Origin: Bradysia coprophila
Taxonomy: Eukaryota; Arthropoda; Insecta; Diptera; Sciaridae
Reading direction: 5' to 3'
Assembly (NCBI RefSeq): GCF_014529535.1
Contig: NC_050735.1
Span: 1,922,001 to 1,986,000 of the forward strand
DNA: 64,000 nucleotides
Shown in pieces: positions 44,936 through 56,025 of the stretch. The notes under the pieces were generated by a model, which was given only the letters and a program-made list of their open reading frames with translations, did no database searches and was not told where the DNA came from. Within the stretch, counting starts at the first letter, position 1, and each line of letters starts with the position of its first letter. Both the position numbers and the translations under genes were made by a program.

Positions 44936-45052
44936 TTTCCCAAACCTCTTGGGGACCAAATCGCTACTCTTGCCATGGTAGTACGACTTCAACTTGCAGT
45001 GTAGTCACTTAGTTACTTTTAACGCGTTAGTAGGGTAGTAGGCGCTGTGAAA

Positions 45053-45322
45053 ATGGCTGGACGTGAAAATTTTTGCTCGTCGAATTTTTCTAATTTTTTA
45101 AGTTATTTCTTGGTTTTTGTGGTTTGTTTTATTTCAAAGTTGTTTACGGTTGTTTACGGTTGTGTCCGATTGTTTTCGCGAGCGATTGCTGTTTCCCGAA
45201 TGAAATTTACGACGGACGGAGACGTAGGCTCATGGGCGGTGAAACGGGACGGTTACCAGCATTTTCTGCTCAACAAGCTGTTCAATGGAATTCATGAATT
45301 TGAGGGAAATGGCAAGAAATAG
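45053..45322 (+). other. 91-codon open frame with a hydrophobic N-terminal half, unrecognised
   Basis: The frame has a favourable start context (AAAATGGCTGG) at 45053, a membrane-like segment (FLSYFLVFVVCFISKLFTVV) and a charged C-terminal half (GSWAVKRDGYQHFLLNKLF). No family is recognised and no splice partner found. It could be a small orphan protein, but chance or pseudogene is as likely. Confidence 0.25.
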
Positions 45323-45639
45323 GGGCCGAATACCAATGCGGAAACTAACACGAGGGATATCGAAATGAACTGTATCCAGGTGAAACAGTAAAACTCAATG
45401 ATGAACGCAGGCTCTGATTCTGGTATCAATATGTTGCAAATACGGTTTGTACCGCATATATGATACTGAACTGATACGATCGGGACCCAGTGCAGCACGG
45501 TTCGGAGAAAACTCTGACTCCAGTTGAAGCAGATACGGTTTGTATCTGTTTGTATACTACTTTCGCGTGAACACGAAATATCTATCTCACTTAAATAATC
45601 TTTCCAGAAAAGAACCAGAAATTTTGATTCGTGTATTTG

Positions 45640-45737
45640 AAGACAGTTTTTCAGTTAGAATGCTAGGACTCAGGACCAAATTTGCAAGAATTGGCAGAAA
45701 TTTCCTAAAATTTAGGAAATCAATTTACCAAAAATAG
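45640..45737. repeat. Terminal fragment of the CAGGGC-ended family
   Basis: Ends ACCAAAAATAGGCCCTG (the complement of CAGGGCCTATTTTTGGT). Just inside lies the palindrome ATTTCCTAAAATTTAGGAAA, similar to the TTCCTAAAA-rich interior at 61120-61290. The other terminus was not found. Confidence 0.55.
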
Positions 45738-46754
45738 GCCCTGTATGAGACTCATCGAATGTAAGACTAATAAAATCATTTGTGTCTAGTGTACCTTGTT
45801 ACACATAAAATGCGAACATTATTTTATTTTTGACCATTTCCAACGGAGTTGGAGTTGGCGACTTCACGACAATTTTCAAGTCAACAAAGTGATTTTTCTC
45901 AAATGAAATACATTGAGTGGGGTATCGTTAGAAAGGTATCACCGTTGACTATAAGATAAAAATTAACTTCGATCAAAATATGTCCACTCACGGAACTTTT
46001 GTGACAAAACGGTTTCAGAGCGGTGTATGAAATTTCAAGAAATGAAAAATTTTGTATGGGGAAGGAGCTGGTCCGATTTTACTGAATGCTGTTCTGAGCT
46101 CTCAATGGGTTCCTGAATCGATGTGCGTTCTTAGTTTTTGGGTGCATTTCGGAAAAACTTCTTTTTTGTTCAGGAGGGGCGTGTTCCCGAAAAAAATTGG
46201 CCATTAGAAAAATGTTCTCCTCATCTTCTGGCTGTATCACGATAGTTTTACTGACTATTATCTCGTAAAACTATAATTTAAAAAAATCCGCTCGTAAAAA
46301 CGTTATTTGGGGTTGACATGGCCCTCAGAAAAATTTTCGGGAAAAAAGTTGTTCCACGATATTATCAGAATAGAACGTCGATTCATTTGAGCCATAGCTC
46401 GTTTGAATCGCTGTCGGCTTGAATCACGATTGTTCGAAGTTTTGGCGAATTGACTCTTATACATTATACGTCAATTTTATTTTACCACATCCCGACGCAA
46501 AGGAACTCCTTCTTCCATCTCTCATTGATTGATTTAAAAACAGCGAAAAGTTCACAGCAGTTTTTTCTAAACAATTTTTAATCGTCAAAGTAAATACTCT
46601 CGATAAATTAACATTTTCATCTTCATAGTAAATTGTCTTTTAAGTCTCAATTTTCATTTAAGTACAACAACATTAAGTCAACTCGGTGAATTGTTGCAAA
46701 ATCGAAAAGAAAAATTAACAAAAAAAAAAAAGGAAACTTCCGACAGGAACTGAA
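45738..46754. other. Spacer with a shared repeat motif
   Basis: GAGTGGGGTATCGTTAGAAA at about 45925 matches the core motif (GTGTGGGGTATCATTTGAAA) of the 10-kb foldback, so part of this stretch is probably old repeat. No gene. Confidence 0.4.
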
Positions 46755-49295
46755 TTATAATTGGGAATTCTGGCTCAGAACCACTGTTTGTAATCGCAAA
46801 CGTTCCAGTGCTTCGGATCTGGTACAATGGAATCGTTTGCAGAAGATTGCAAGTGCCCACTCTGGTATCAGTAAATCAAATATAATGTCCGAGTACTGTA
46901 ATGAAAATGTTAAAATTAAATCAGAAATGAAGAAAGACAGAAAGACAATTGTATGTGTAAGCTCCGTAGGCTAGATGAGATGGGATAGTAACAATTGTGG
47001 TCGTGATATGAAAGAATATTTTGGATGTGAGGTCAAGGTAAATCGTACAGATTGAAATATTTGTCCTAAATTTAACGGACATGATCGGATCGGCTTAGTT
47101 TTTAGGTCTACTGATGAAGTCAAGTTCCAGTTGAATTTTTTTACAAGATTAGGAAATCTCAGAGAGCTAATTTCCAATACAGCGGACATGGATGACACGC
47201 AATTATATGTCATATACAGCTAAAGATTCGTCACATAACATCAATTAGAGTGTACTCACGTTGTGTTCCTCTTCAGCATTGCGCACTAATGTCTTCTCCA
47301 AAAAGTCCACCATTGCCGTGAATTGTGGAGTTGAGACAATATCCAGTGCAAGCATATCGGGAAAGTCAATTGGTCTGTAGCTTCTTTTCTGAAATTGGAT
47401 TTGTAGGCAAGAGACAGTCTTGAAATTCGTATTCGTAGTTTGCGTACGCCCAGGCTTACCAATTCTTTGACATGGGTCTTATACAATCCCGTCAAATATG
47501 GTTCATGTTCCGGATAAGTTTCCAAAACAGCGTCAAGTGGGTCCGTCATTAAATTTCTGTGTATTTGAGAAGACAATAAGGGTGAGTTAATTCAGAGGTT
47601 GTTTTTTGGTTCCATTTACCTTATACTAATATCACCATCTTCGGTTTTGCATTCCTGCTTGACCTCATCGTGTACTTTCTTCTTTTTGGATTTTGTCTTC
47701 TCTCTATCCTTCCCTTTGCTGGATGTCTTTTCCCGTCTCGGTGACAAATCCATTTTTCTCTTGATTCTGTGGGAGCTCGATGAAACTCTTTCTTTCTCAT
47801 CGTTAGAGGCCTCATCGCTGGAACCAAATAATTCCTTGCTTTTGTTCAAAATTGTTGTCGTTTTTTCATTGTCGAACGGTTTATTCCGCTTTGATGTCGG
47901 CTTGTACACCAACTCTTCTTTGATTGGTGTGTCGATTCGGCAGGTTGGTAAGTATTCGGATTCAAGTTTGTTCATTACATTTTGAGATAATTTCTTTTCT
48001 GGATTATAAGTGGCAGTGATAGGAGGTGAGGCAGCAGTCGGATCATATAAATCACTTTCGTGTGGTGATTTCTCTGCTTGCAACAAAGTTGGTGAGTATT
48101 CGGAATGGACATTCAGTTCGGTTGGAACACATTTCTCTGGAGTGTAAGTCGGAACTGTATCAGTCGTCGTGAAAGCTGTATCAGAAGCTGTTGGCTTCGG
48201 TAATGGAATGTATTCTTCCACCTTGTTCAAATCGTCAGCATTCGGTTCTTCGAGATTATATAAAATGGCAGTATCGTCCAACACAGCTGGAGGATCGTCC
48301 TTTTCTTTTTTAATCTTTGGCAACATGTCGGAAATTTTTCGATTATTCGATTTCTTATGTTTCAAGTTATTGAGCCTATCATGGCCGGCTTCTTTGGAAG
48401 TCTCTTTTATGTCAAGGGATTTACTTTTCTGTTCCAATTCGGATGCGATCCGTTCGAGGTACGAACTTAGTTTGACATCAATTTTCAGGAAATATTTTCC
48501 GACGCCTGACGAACTTAAATTTAGGATTTTTACAATGTGAGCTCCCACGTCAGACGAATCGCTTATTTTAACCCATCGTGCCTTTACGCTCAGTCGACCA
48601 CTATCCATTTCAAATGTTTTACTTTTTCGTAAAGTGCTTGGATCGCTGGCTAGCAACGGGTTTAGTTCGTCGAATATTTGCATCCAATTTTCTAACGTAA
48701 GCAGTTTGTCCGCTGATAAATTCTCTTTAGCAAGTATTGTACTAAACTTGAAATACAGAGGAATGTTGATGCCGTTAACCTGCAATTTTTGTTAGAAAAA
48801 CAATTATTGAGTTGGATATGTTGGATACTGTACCATTAGCTGGATTGGATGTTTCAGTTTGAATAAGTTTTGGTGAAATTAATTTATTGATGACCATAAT
48901 TTCACCAAACAGTTTGTAGATATGCCTGTAAGGCACAGAATCGGTTATATTTATCGTCAAACCAAAAATAGCTTCGACATTGAGCAGTATCAACGGAAAT
49001 TTTTCAAAATGTTTTTAGCCTGATGTTAGGCCAGCATAAGGTCCTGTACTGAACAAACCGAAAAAAGAAACTGTAAATGTTTTAAGGATCTAAGGACACG
49101 TGCAGCAACAGACAATAAGCCTTTGCCTAAAAAAAGAACAATCAGTTGCGGCTGATGTTATCGTGAAAATGTAAACAAAATAAATTTTTACGTGGCGTTC
49201 GCAACATAATAATTTCGTGATAAACAGTCCCTCCTGTTCGTAAAGTTTACGCAGGCAAAATCTATTCAGTGGTGGTTAGGCTCACCTTTCGACAT
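46755..49295 (-). CDS. Uncharacterised lysine-rich protein with repeated Y-x-P motifs
   Basis: A seven-exon model in transcript order: 49286-49295, 49072-49126, 48829-48925, 47620-48779, 47460-47556, 47260-47388 and 46755-46895. It gives about 562 residues. The last four exons and their phases are well supported; the first three are weaker, with the second donor GTTTCT and third donor GTATCC off-consensus. The N-terminal part looks folded (RLSVKARWVKI, VKLSSYLERIASELEQK). The middle is acidic then strongly basic and disordered. It carries seven Y-x-P motifs (EEYIPLP, PTYTPEK, SEYSPTL, LYDPTA, TYNPEK, SEYLPTC, VYKPTSK) and a Lys-rich run (KTKSKKKK) suggesting a nuclear protein. The C-terminus is ordered again (YSDIIFDLLIPEWALAIFCK, then TRSEALERLRLQ). 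I do not recognise the family and infer no function. Confidence 0.7.
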
Positions 49296-49840
49296 TCTAG
49301 TAAGAAAGACATTTTTGAAGTAAAAACACTTTCTATTATTTTCACAAACCAGTTGAGCAACGACAGGAACAATAATGCAACAAAATAAACTTAACATTGA
49401 AACGGAAAGTAAAATTTTCTTCTAAACGACTTTTGGCAGACAGATTTTGAGTAGTGTCCATATGGTTAATCAAGAAACCATGTCAGCAGTGCTGAGTTGC
49501 CGGTAATATTTTGAATAAAATTCAATTTGTTTGAACGAAACGGGAATATTTTGTCGTTTCTAGAGAGTGATGTCTGTGCGTTGGCACAGCAAATTCAACT
49601 CTGGTCGACATGAAGATTCTTTCGTTTTGCATATTTGTTTGAATTTATATGGAACTGCAAGAGACCGCGTAATAAACGTTTAATTTTTTTGTAGAGCTCT
49701 CAAACGAAAGACCAGGAGGAATTTAGAGTTATTTTCCACCTTTTATTTACTAATTCCTGTGAATTTCTGTAAAACAACAAGATTTCTTAAAAAATTTACT
49801 GCTGACGAAACTTTTTTAGTAATGGTCTCACGGTGGGGTT
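49296..49840. other. Spacer, nothing recognised
   Basis: Promoter-side DNA of the preceding minus-strand gene. No repeat or gene recognised. Confidence 0.35.
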
Positions 49841-49843
49841 GAA

Positions 49844-50000
49844 ATTCACGCCGTAAGTGCGGTCGATATTCAAAATGAAAAGTGCGGTGGTCTTTCTAAC
49901 GTAGCGTCATTTTCATAGCGTTGAAATGTACTTTTCGGTTCACTTTTTCATCGAATCGTTCACTTAAAATTCAAATTTTAGGCACACTTACGGCGTGAAT
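49844..50000. mobile_element. MITE with ATTCACGCCGTAAGTG ends, copy 1
   Basis: Starts ATTCACGCCGTAAGTGCGGT and ends GGCACACTTACGGCGTGAAT, inverted over about 16-17 bp. The interior (GTTGAAATGTACTTTTCGGT; TCACTTTTTCATCGAATCGT) matches the copy at 55857-56025. Confidence 0.8.
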
Positions 50001-50215
50001 AGAGTCACGACACCACCTCTGATTTTATTTTTCATATTCTGCTTGAGGGACTCGAGTACTACACGAAACTGTTTCCGGATTCGCTTGGCCGTTTTGGAGA
50101 ATCGGCATTGATGGCCGCCCAGGAATCCACGAGTGGTACACGTTAAAATAGCTTTACTCCACAAACTGGCCACGAAGCTACAGTCAGCGAAATTGAAAAT
50201 TCGACATTTTTGAAT
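50001..50215. other. Short spacer
   Basis: No recognised feature. The frame at 49988-50173 (-) overlaps the MITE end. Confidence 0.3.
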
Positions 50216-51436
50216 GCACGGTAGGGCTGAACCAAATTTAAATAAAAAGGTCGGATAACCTCAATTTTTTTTCATGAAATGTTAGCATGGGCTGAGTGTA
50301 GATAATATACATAAAAAATAAAAAAAAATCACCGAGCCGTTTTTCAGAAAGTACTTTTTAACTGTTTGTAGACTGTCTCATACATGTGTGGGACGTTTTT
50401 TTTGATATGCTAAGCTAACATGAGTATAGCCAAGTGCGCTCAGCTTTCGATTGATACCATACTTGCCATATAAGTTTGGAAAAATTAGCAGCTACTGTCC
50501 CTACTGTGTGGTATAAAAAATGGAGAGTAAGAGACATTTTTATTTTGTACAATTGAATAAAAACCTTACTTTTGTTATTCTTTCATTAATTTGTAGAAGG
50601 CTCGGAGTTGCTCAATTCAATTTCATTTAATGTCAAATCAATTTCGACATCAATTTGATGTCATCATCAGTGGCTCGAATGTTTACAATGTTTCGTCAAA
50701 ATTCATTCCAATGCTACTTAAAACATCGGTGGTCACGAATAAACAGAGTAATCGGTTAATGTTTTGTTTTTGCTAATCGACCGTCGATCTATTATTTTAA
50801 ATTAATTTATTCAACCGTAGGATTCAACCGATTACTCTGTTTATTCGTGACCACCGATGTTTTAAGTAGCATTGGAATGAATTTTGACGAAACACTTATG
50901 TGTCAATGGTAGTCCTAAGTTTGTAAACATTCGAGCCACTGATGATGACATCAAATTGATGTCGAAATTGATTTGGCATTAAATGAAATTGAATTGAGCA
51001 ACTCCGAGTTTTCTACAAATTATTGATAAAAACGCTCATCAAAACCCCTAAGTTATTCTTTCATCTTATTTCTGTTAAATAATAAAAAAACCAAAAAAAA
51101 ACTAAAAAAAAAAATTTTGCTCCAAAAATCACTCATTTTTTATACCACACAGTAGGGACAGTAGCTGCTAAACTTTCCAAACTTATATGGCAAGTATGGT
51201 ATCAATCGAAAGCTGGGAGCACTGGCTATACTTACGTTAGCTTAGCATATCAAAACAACGTTCTACATATGCATGAGACAGTCTACAAACAGTTGAAAAG
51301 TACTTTCTGAAAAACGGCTCGGTGATTTTTTTTATTTTTTATGTATATTATCTACACTCAACCCATGCTACATTTCATGAAAAAAAGTTGAGGTTATCCG
51401 ACCTTTTTATTTAAATTTGGTTCAGCCCCACCGTGA
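50216..51436. mobile_element. Large foldback element of about 1.2 kb
   Basis: The left end CACGGTAGGGCTGAACCAAA and the right end (complement CACGGTGGGGCTGAACCAAA) begin arms of roughly 550 bp that are inverted copies throughout. Examples are CACCGAGCCGTTTTTCAGAA, CCATACTTGCCATATAAGTT, ATTTAATGTCAAATCAATTT and TGATGTCATCATCAGTGGCT, each with its complement. The unpaired centre lies near 50780. Arms differ at scattered sites. AATG flanks both ends, possibly by chance. No open frame of note. Confidence 0.85.
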
Positions 51437-51654
51437 ATGGTGATGATCTAGACGAAGAGAGTATTGGTATACCAATATCACCATTCAAAAGGTTTCAAAT
51501 TCAAAAGAGGATTGAATGCTCTATTAAACACCAATAATGGATTTTACAAAAGATGTCTGAATTGCACGATATTCATAAAAGTTTGTTTTCACTATGCTCG
51601 GTGAAATTTGGGCGTCGCTGCTTACAACAAAACAGTAATGCCTGATCAGCCTGT
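51437..51654. other. Short spacer
   Basis: Contains a short palindrome (TTGGTATACCAA, about 51464). No gene. Confidence 0.3.
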
Positions 51655-51805
51655 AGTATCAATTGCCCTCATTTTCGGCCCGAAGCATGAAAAATACGTT
51701 TGGTTGTAGTCGTTTGACCAGCTCTGAGAAAAGTGAGTTTAACGAAATTTTCATAAACTGCTCACGTTTTTCAGAGCTGGTCAAACGACTGCAACCAAAT
51801 CTATT
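51655..51805. mobile_element. Hairpin element with a TTTTCATGCTTC-family end
   Basis: Starts with ATTGCCCTCATTTTCGGCCC and GAAGCATGAAAAATACG, the inverse of the 22.7 and 29.0 kb family ends. It continues as a hairpin: TTTGGTTGTAGTCGTTTGAC, CAGCTCTGAGAAAAGTGAG and their complement up to about 51803. Confidence 0.65.
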
Positions 51806-52614
51806 TTCTGAATTATTTCTAATGTCAGTGATGTCAGTCCCCGTCATATTTCTAAAAAAAATATTCCCTATGTCGTTCCAACCATCTCATAGGTTATCCT
51901 GTACCAATGATAAGAAACGGTCCCTTATCATTATTCCTCCAGACGTGATTCTGATAAAATGACTGGCAATAATACTAGTATCAAGAAAAAATATTTAACT
52001 TTTCGGTATCTACACCATAGGTACTTTAATCTTGGTGATGCAGTTGGCTGACAAAGATTAAAGATGTATCAGTGTTACAATGCTGATAAGATGGTTAAGC
52101 TATCTTAACTGTCGATGGCGTATTTGTACAATTTCCATTAGTCTAGTTGTTAATAAATAAATGTAATTTGGACGTTAGATTCAAGTGAAGACTGTTGATT
52201 GGTTGTGGTTTGCAACTTCAAATTTGTCATCATTGTAATTGAAACGTTCGGAAACATCTGTTATCCATAGAGATGACCAAAAAACGTGTTGATGATCTCC
52301 AACTAAGGTTGTCTTATATCGTAAATTTTTTGGCTGACTGAACGAATGAAGTAATTGATTATACCTAACACCAGGCGATACTTTAAACAAAAGGAGCTAT
52401 ATATTTGATTGTTAGACTACTTACTTTGTTCAGCATATTTTGCAATCCGTTTCCGCCAATATTTTAGATAATTTTACTCGCCTATTTCGGCATCCAAAAT
52501 CAAGTCCGTCTGGGTGTTATCACTTTAACACGATATATGATAACTGAAATGTTATTTAAAATCTGGACATTTTTCCAATCTAGATTCAGTTCAAATTTGC
52601 AACATCACAGAAAT
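51806..52614. other. Spacer and 5' flank of the carboxypeptidase gene
   Basis: No gene or repeat recognised. The promoter and 5' UTR of the downstream gene should lie in the last 150 bases. Confidence 0.35.
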
Positions 52615-54203
52615 ATGAAGCTTCAATTGCTCTTCTTTGCTACGTTGATTTCGTTAACGTACTGCGAACAATTTTCTTATGAAGGGTAAATTTCTAAGAG
52701 TAATGGAATTCGATCTCGATAAAATCTATTTTGTAATTTTCTCAGTTATAAGGTTTGGTCAGTTACCCCCGATTCAGATGAACAGGGAAGGCTTCTGTTG
52801 CAATGGGAGGACAATGCGTCTATTGATTTCTGGGAGCAAATTTCTAGAATAGGATTATCAAGCCGCATTATGGCCGCACCAGACATTCAGCTGGAATTTG
52901 AAATTTTTTTGAACGACAATAAAATCAAACATAAGTTGATCATCGATGATGTAGAAAGGTGCATTTGATGCATGAACCGAACAAGTAATAAAATCTCAAG
53001 TTTCTTTCTATGTCTAACGCAGAGTATTTCAACGTGAACGACGCGATCTTCAAGAAAATAAACTACACCAACTGGAGCCTAATAGCCGTACAGGTGCTGG
53101 AAATTTTAATCTTTTTTGGACGTTTCCTGAAATCAACAGATACATCACCCAATTGACAATGCTTTATGGTGACCTTTGTCACACTGAAACCGTCGGTTTC
53201 AGCTACGAAGGGAGAGCGATTAGAGCGCTGAAAATTGGTAGATTCGATGGAACTAAGCCGATTGTGTTCTTTGAAGCGGGAGTACATGCTCGGGAATGGA
53301 TTGCCCCGATGACTGCGCTGTATCTCATCGAACAGTTAGTGATTCATCACAATGTGCACACTGAATTGCAAAGCATCGACGTTATCGTGATTCCAGTACT
53401 CAATCCAGATGGTTACGAATATTCAATCGCACACGTAAGTTTCTTTATGGCTTCCCACTTTGTTTCGACCATGATACAGTTGAAGATAGGCTAATGTCCT
53501 GATACTGATTTAATTGACAGCAACGACTATGGAGAAAAACCAGACGTCCAAATGCGAATAGCACTTGTATTGGAGTAGATGCTAACAGAAATTTTGGACA
53601 CGAATGGAGGGTCTCCACTAATGTATACGAGGTCACACCTTTCCGTAATTTTATTTAATTTGAATCTACTTCCTGTAGCCATGCAGTGAGACGTACGGTG
53701 GTGTAGCTCCATTTTCAGAGCCTGAAGCAGCTCTCGTTCGAGATTTATATGCACGTTATGAGGGTCAAATTAAATTGCATATCGGTATTCATTCTTACGG
53801 CCAATACTTCCTGTATCCCTGGGGATATGATTTGTATGTTTAGCTTTTGTTATATCAATCACCATCCAATGACTCAAAGCTTCCAATGTTATCCAGCGTC
53901 AACATTGACAATTGGGAAGAACATGACCTTGTGGGCAACAGTTTTGCCGATGCCATTTACAGTGTGAACGGAACAACATTTAGAGTTGGCAATGCTGCTA
54001 TGCTATTATATACTGCATTCGGAGGGGGCAGTGACTATGCGGCGTTTCAGGGCATAGATATGTCAGCAACTATAGAACTTCCGGGAGGAGGAGATTATGG
54101 ATTTGATTTACCGGCCAGTAGAATTGAGTCGGTTGTTCAAGAAACATGGCTGGGATTGGAACAGCTTCTACATTATGTTGCTGACGTTCATGGCGTTGTA
54201 TGA
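52615..54203 (+). CDS. M14 zinc carboxypeptidase (A/B type) with signal and propeptide
   Basis: Six exons, 52615-52685, 52746-52958, 53023-53434, 53521-53622, 53679-53833 and 53897-54203, encode 419 residues, the usual length for an insect pro-carboxypeptidase. A signal peptide (MKLQLLFFATLISLTYC) precedes an activation domain (YKVWSVTPDSDEQGRLLLQW) and the catalytic domain. Zinc ligands appear as GVHAREWIAP (His, Glu) and IHSYGQYFLYPWG (His). Substrate-anchoring NRNF (DANRNFGHEW) and the catalytic Glu in TIELPGGGDYGFDLPAS follow. The expected role is secreted digestion of peptides from the C-terminus in the gut. The residue at the bovine 255 position appears to be Ser (GGGSDYAAF), neither Ile (A) nor Asp (B), so specificity is uncertain. 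Exon 6 could use a different acceptor (AAAG at 53878), but only 53897 keeps frame. AATAAA at 54230 is a likely poly(A) signal. Confidence 0.94.
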
Positions 54204-54617
54204 CGAGTTTGAAAAATGAAGTTTGAATGAATAAATTCGAAAAATCAACACTTTCTTGTATGAAAATGGAGGAGATTTAACGCCGCGTTACTCTTTTTAT
54301 TTTGAACATTTTACTTGGGTTAGCTGTTGTCTGGCTATCTGCTAGGCGGATGACTCGTGTGTTTAACACGGCGCGCGAAGATTAAATCCAAAGTTTACAG
54401 CCTTGATTAAATCGACGCAACAAGCGATTACTATCCAAACAAGAATAGACCGGCTATAAGCCTAATAATTGTGCTAAGCCGCGCATCTGAATGGCATTAC
54501 CTTCGCCCATATATTTACCTTGGAAAACAACAACAATTCCCGAGTGGACAAAGAAATTTTCCCTCAGAAACGCAACACGTTTAACGCCACACAGTGTGCG
54601 TTTAAGCAGATAAACAA
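54204..54617. other. Carboxypeptidase 3' end and spacer
   Basis: The poly(A) signal is followed by slightly GC-richer sequence of unknown nature (54290-54610). No gene recognised. Confidence 0.35.
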
Positions 54618-55591
54618 TAGAGAACGTTAGCTAAATGGCCGCTAACGCTATTTTCCAACGCTAAATCCCCCGCTAACGCTAAAATCAACGGTAATGCCCT
54701 GTCAATAAATGGCACCATTGTGAATGCATACACATGGACGACGAAATTTTCGATTTATTTTTCATTTATTATTTTAAAAGGTCATCGGCTCAAAATTTTA
54801 TTACTGCAATCCGAAGATCTAATTTGCAGTAAGGTAGCGACACTGAGCTGGAAAAAATCTATTCACTTTACAATGCGCTGTTCGACGACAAACTTCCTCC
54901 ACTACACTACAAACACTTGGTTAAGCTGCAATTGAAACACCTGAAAATAATTTTGTGATTATTACTCCCACGATGTGATCGGATTAACATTTTATCAATG
55001 GAATTAGTAGATCTGACTTATAGGAAGCCAGCGGAATAAAGCTGGAAAAGTTTTATTCACTTTTGATTGCAATAAAACGTTTTACGAATCACATTTTCCA
55101 ACTGTATGTTCGTCGTGTGGAGGATACTATTTGTAACATTAAAAAGAGAATAAAAAACGTTTCCAGCTCAATACCGCTTGCTTCCTACAAGTCAGATCTA
55201 CTAATTCCATTGATAAAATGTTAATCCGATCACATTGTGGGAGTAATAATCACAAAATTAATTTCAGGTGTTTCAATTGCAGGTTAACCACGTGTTTGTT
55301 GTGTAGCGGAGGATGTTTGTCGTCGAACAGCGCATTGTAAAGTGAATAGATTTTTTCCAGCACAGTGTCGCTACCTTACTGCAAATTAGATCTACGGATT
55401 GCAGTAATAAAATATTGATCCGGATGACCTTTTAAAATAGTAAATGAAAAATAAATCGAAAATTTCGTCGTCCATGTGTATGCATTCACAATGGTGCCAT
55501 TTATTGACAGGGCATTACCGTTGATTTTAGCGTTAGCGGAGGATTTAGCGTTGGAAATTAGCGTTAGCGGCCGGTTAGCTAACGTTCTCTA
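54618..55591. mobile_element. Foldback element of about 970 bp
   Basis: Ends are TAGAGAACGTTAGCTAA on the left and TTAGCTAACGTTCTCTA on the right. The arms are inverted copies over most of their length, for example GCCCTGTCAATAAATGGCAC, CATTGTGAATGCATACACAT, TCGGATTAACATTTTATCAA and GGAATTAGTAGATCTGACTT with their complements. GCTAACGCTAA runs near both termini form smaller repeats. A related piece lies at 23126-23500. Confidence 0.85.
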
Positions 55592-55856
55592 ATAAGCTTC
55601 GTTCAGTCAGATTTTGTTTTGTTGAATAAAAAAAAAATATCGTCAGGATTGCTGACTCAGGAAATTGATTTATCGTCGATTGGGATTATATCCCTTACTT
55701 TCCGCTGTTGTTACTAGTCTACCTTGAAGATTTTGCGAAGTCCGGACTCCGAAGTGTCTTAACATTTCACACGACATGCACAAATTAGACTGAGATGTCG
55801 AACCGTGGTTGGGTGTAATTTTACTTCTGCCATGGTAGAATTAGCTGTCAAACACA
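55592..55856. other. Short spacer
   Basis: No recognised feature. Confidence 0.3.
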
Positions 55857-56025
55857 ATTTACGCCGTAAGTGCGGTCGAAATTCAAAATCTTTCTCACGC
55901 AAGTCTCCTAACGCAACGTCACGTCATTTTTTCATACAAGGAAGCGTTGAAATGTATTTTTCGGTTCACTTTTTCATAGACTCGTTCACTTGAAATTCAA
56001 ATTTTAGGCACACTTACGGCGTGAA
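55857..56025. mobile_element. MITE with ATTCACGCCGTAAGTG ends, copy 2
   Basis: Starts TTTACGCCGTAAGTGCGGTC and ends GGCACACTTACGGCGTGAAT. The interior matches the 49844-50000 copy (GTTGAAATGTATTTTTCGGT; TCACTTTTTCATAGACTCGT), with a small indel. Confidence 0.8.

Noticed and set aside
47599-47985. 128-codon plus-strand hydrophobic Ser/Leu-rich frame
   Set aside because: It is the antisense of the Lys/Ser-rich coding exon of the minus-strand gene. The same applies to 48169-48540.
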